NCBI GenBank assembly: GCA_023249935.1
Contig: JAHFBQ010000035.1
Location: 1 to 14,368, forward strand
Reading direction: 5' to 3'
Length of the DNA stretch: 14,368 nt
Origin: a bacterium
GTDB taxonomy: Bacteria; Babelota; Babeliae; Babelales; RVW-14
The notes beneath the pieces are model-generated. The model saw only the letters and a program-made list of their open reading frames with translations. It did no database searches and had not been told where the DNA came from. Numbering within the stretch: the first letter of the stretch is position 1; each line of letters begins with the position of its first letter. Both the position numbers and the translations under genes were made by a program. This document shows, in pieces, positions 11,882 through 14,368 of this stretch.

Positions 11882-14368
11882 ATGAACAGGCTAGAATTAC
11901 ACAATGATAGTGGGGGGTGTCAAAACAATCCTGGGCAAGAGATGGCGTCAGTGTTAGGCATTGCAAAAGCTGATGGTAGGGTTGTTGCCATAGATTATAA
12001 AAAAATTGAATCAACCATTGTACGCATTGCACAAGAATTAAACATATCAGTAGATATGAATCTATTGATGTATGAAGTCAGTAAAAATATTTATGACAAA
12101 GTGAGTTCAAAAGATTTAGAACGTGCGCTCATTATGGCGGCGGTTGCTTTTATAGAAAGAGACCCGGCTTATAATCGCTTAGCTGCTGGCCTTTTTTTGC
12201 AAAAAATTTATAAAGAAGTGATTGGTAAGTCGCTACGTGGTGTTAATCTTTCTTATGCATACAAGGCAGCATTCATTGAAGGAATTAAGAAGGGTGTATC
12301 GGTTGGCAAACTCGACCAAAAACTTTTAGATTTCCCTCTTGAGGCTTTGGCAGACGCTTTGGTGATTGAGCGCGATAGCTTTTTTAAATACACCGGCGTG
12401 CAGACATTATATGAGCGTTATTTTTTGAAGGCAGAAAAAAAACTTTATGAGTTGCCGCAAGCGTTTTGGATGCGCGTAGCAATGGGTCTTTCTATTAATG
12501 AAAAAGACAAGCTGTCCTCTACGGTAAAATTTTATACGCTGTTTTCAACGATGCGCTACATACCGAGTACACCAACATTGTTTCATGCTGGCACAACCAA
12601 AGCGCAGCTCAGTTCGTGCTACCTTAATTATGTTGGTGATGAACTTGAACATATTTTTAAATGTTATAAAGATAATGCGTTGCTTTCTAAGTGGTCTGGC
12701 GGCATTGGTACTGATTGGACGGCGCTACGTGCCACAGGTGCTATGGTCAAAACACTTGGTATGTCTAGTCAGGGGCTGATTCCTTTTCTAAAAATCGCTA
12801 ACGATGTGACCGCTGCCATCAGTCGTAGTGGTAGTCGCCGTGGCGCCACCGCTGTATATCTTGAAGTTTGGCATCTTGATTACGAAGATTATTTGGACTT
12901 GCGTAAAAATACCGGTGATGAACGTCGCCGTGCTCATGACATGAACACCGTGAGTTGGATTCCCGACCTTTTTATGAAGCGTGTTGAACAAGGTGGTTCA
13001 TGGACCTTATTTTCTCCCGATGAGGTTCCTGATCTGCACGAGATCTATGGCAGAAAATTTGAAGCGGCTTACGAGGCATATGAGCGCAAGGCAGCCAAAG
13101 GAGAAATGAAGTATTTTAAAATAATTTCAGCAACGCAGCTTTGGCGTAAAATGCTTTCTCGTATCTTCGAAACGGGGCATCCATGGATGACGTTTAAAGA
13201 TGCTTGTAATATTCGTTCGCCGCAGGATCATACTGGGGTTATTCACTCTTCTAACCTTTGTACAGAGATCACCTTGAATACGTCACGTGAAGAGACAGCG
13301 GTATGTAATATCGGTTCGATAAGTCTTGAGAAACACGTCAGTGACGATGGTGTTTTCGATGAGGCATTGCTTGTAGATACGATTATGACAGCCGTTCAGG
13401 TGCTTGATAATGTTATTGATCTCAATTTTTATCCAACGATTGAGGCCCATAACAGTAATAAAAAACATAGACCTGTTGGATTGGGTATCATGGGGCTGCA
13501 AGATGTGCTTTATAAAATGGCTATGAATTTTGATGATGAAAAGGCGGCAGAATTTATCGATCGTTTAATGGAAACAATCTCTTACCATGCCATACGTACC
13601 TCGGCGTTGTTAGCAAAAGAGCGCGGCGCTTATGAAAGCTTTAAGGGTTCAAAATGGGATCGCGGTATTTTTCCTGTCGATACAATTGCGTTGTATGAAT
13701 ATGAACGTGGTGAGGCTATAGATATTAATCGCATCAGTCGCTTGGATTGGCAACCGGTTAAAGACTTGGTTAAAGAACATGGCATGCGTAACTCAAATCT
13801 TATGGCGATAGCGCCAACGGCAACGATTTCGGGTATCTCAGGTTGCGTACCATCAATTGAACCTATTTATAAAAATATGTATGTCAAAGCAAATATGAGC
13901 GGTGAATTTACCATCGTTAATGAATACCTGGTTGATGATTTGAAGAAACTTGGGTTATGGAATCAGGATATGCTTGATCAAATAAAATATTTTGATGGTA
14001 GTATTCAGATGATTGAGAGCATTCCAGCTCATTTGCGTAGCAAATATAGAGAGGCTTTTGAGATAGAACCTGAAGTCTTATTGCGTCTGACGGCGTTGCG
14101 TGGTAAATGGATTGATCAAAGCCAGTCGCATAACATTTTTATGAAAGGTGCTTCTGGTAAGCGCTTGCATGAAGTTTATATGGCGGCGTGGAAAATGGGA
14201 TTGAAAACTACTTATTACTTGCGCACGCTGGGTGCGTCTCAGATTGAAAAATCGACGCTTGATGCTGGTAAGTTTGGTTTTACACAAAAGCGCTCCTATG
14301 AGAAAATTGAGACTGTGGCTGAAAAAGTTGAGACTGCGGTAGCTCAAGCTCTAGTTGAAAAGGGGGCC
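11882..14368 (+). CDS. nrdA: Class I ribonucleotide reductase large subunit (3' end outside window)
   Basis: The first 829 codons of a ribonucleotide reductase alpha subunit, open to the right edge. An N-terminal ATP-cone-like domain (about 22-115) contains AKADGRVVAIDYKKI. The catalytic barrel has STPTLFHAG (229-237), the redox Cys in SSCYLN (Cys246), and the loop SGSRRGATAVYLEVWHLDYEDYLDLRKN split over 316-343. The active-site Asn-Cys-Glu triad is in SSNLCTEI (N458, C460, E462), and the second redox Cys is in AVCNIGS (C475). PTATISGISGC (644-654) lines the substrate site, and the Tyr pair in TTYYLRT (Y778, Y779) relays the radical from the NrdB partner, marking it as class I. The C-terminal swinging Cys pair would be past the edge. 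AAGGA nine bases before the ATG supports the start. With 829 residues already read it is longer than the 761-residue E. coli enzyme. Confidence 0.95.
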   Translation, partial: MNRLELHNDSGGCQNNPGQEMASVLGIAKADGRVVAIDYKKIESTIVRIAQELNISVDMNLLMYEVSKNIYDKVSSKDLERALIMAAVAFIERDPAYNRLAAGLFLQKIYKEVIGKSLRGVNLSYAYKAAFIEGIKKGVSVGKLDQKLLDFPLEALADALVIERDSFFKYTGVQTLYERYFLKAEKKLYELPQAFWMRVAMGLSINEKDKLSSTVKFYTLFSTMRYIPSTPTLFHAGTTKAQLSSCYLNYVGDELEHIFKCYKDNALLSKWSGGIGTDWTALRATGAMVKTLGMSSQGLIPFLKIANDVTAAISRSGSRRGATAVYLEVWHLDYEDYLDLRKNTGDERRRAHDMNTVSWIPDLFMKRVEQGGSWTLFSPDEVPDLHEIYGRKFEAAYEAYERKAAKGEMKYFKIISATQLWRKMLSRIFETGHPWMTFKDACNIRSPQDHTGVIHSSNLCTEITLNTSREETAVCNIGSISLEKHVSDDGVFDEALLVDTIMTAVQVLDNVIDLNFYPTIEAHNSNKKHRPVGLGIMGLQDVLYKMAMNFDDEKAAEFIDRLMETISYHAIRTSALLAKERGAYESFKGSKWDRGIFPVDTIALYEYERGEAIDINRISRLDWQPVKDLVKEHGMRNSNLMAIAPTATISGISGCVPSIEPIYKNMYVKANMSGEFTIVNEYLVDDLKKLGLWNQDMLDQIKYFDGSIQMIESIPAHLRSKYREAFEIEPEVLLRLTALRGKWIDQSQSHNIFMKGASGKRLHEVYMAAWKMGLKTTYYLRTLGASQIEKSTLDAGKFGFTQKRSYEKIETVAEKVETAVAQALVEKGA

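Noticed and set aside
1..14368. CRISPR arrays, insertion sequences, prophage or defence systems
   Set aside because: No regularly spaced repeats, transposase, integrase, terminal inverted repeats or known defence domains were seen; the genes are conserved housekeeping and envelope functions.

Overview
The window looks like a moderately A+T-rich, double-membraned (Gram-negative type) bacterial chromosome. The diderm envelope follows from an outer-membrane secretin with its inner-membrane partners (GspC, GspL, GspM) and from MlaE/MlaF lipid-transport subunits. Gene style and order (GspL with a PilM-sized actin-like part, orphan MoxR, degenerate NtrC-type regulator, chlamydia-like NrdA) would fit a deep-branching host-associated lineage such as Dependentiae/Babeliae (TM6). 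That placement is only a guess from sequence style. There are no rRNA or tRNA genes, CRISPR arrays or insertion sequences.

Layout. Everything from 1 to 11240 is on the minus strand, so it is read from right to left. First comes a run tpiA (11240-10503), secG (10421-10074), mlaE (10064-9291), mlaF (9288-8542) and an NtrC-like response regulator (8552-7281). The last four are tightly packed or overlapping. A 119-base gap holding a decayed echo of the regulator's C-terminus leads to a MoxR AAA+ ATPase (7161-6175). A well-formed sigma70-type promoter at 6142-6113 then starts a type II secretion operon: gspC (6084-4951), gspD (4928-1911), gspL (1914-205) and the first part of a gspM-like gene (208-1, cut by the window edge). 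gspD/gspL and gspL/gspM overlap by ATGA. On the other side of a 641-base A+T-rich intergenic region (11241-11881), the plus strand carries a ribonucleotide reductase large subunit (nrdA, 11882 to the right edge, incomplete).

Functionally, the GspC-D-L-M set builds the core of a secretion machine or pseudopilus: outer-membrane channel, periplasmic clamp and inner-membrane platform. MlaEF energises lipid movement between the membranes, SecG is part of the Sec channel, TpiA is glycolytic, and NrdA makes deoxyribonucleotides.

The observations most worth attention are: (1) the response regulator keeps phosphorylation residues and a Walker A loop but has lost the Walker B acidic pair, the GAFTGA loop and both arginine-finger positions; (2) GspD has a roughly 300-residue Q/P/T-rich tail with about six recurrences of a short LKxLL-like motif; (3) the intergenic region at the divergent strand switch has closely spaced DnaA-box-like 9-mers beside a very A+T-rich tract, a possible replication origin; (4) there is a diverged 18-codon relic of a regulator paralogue upstream of moxR.
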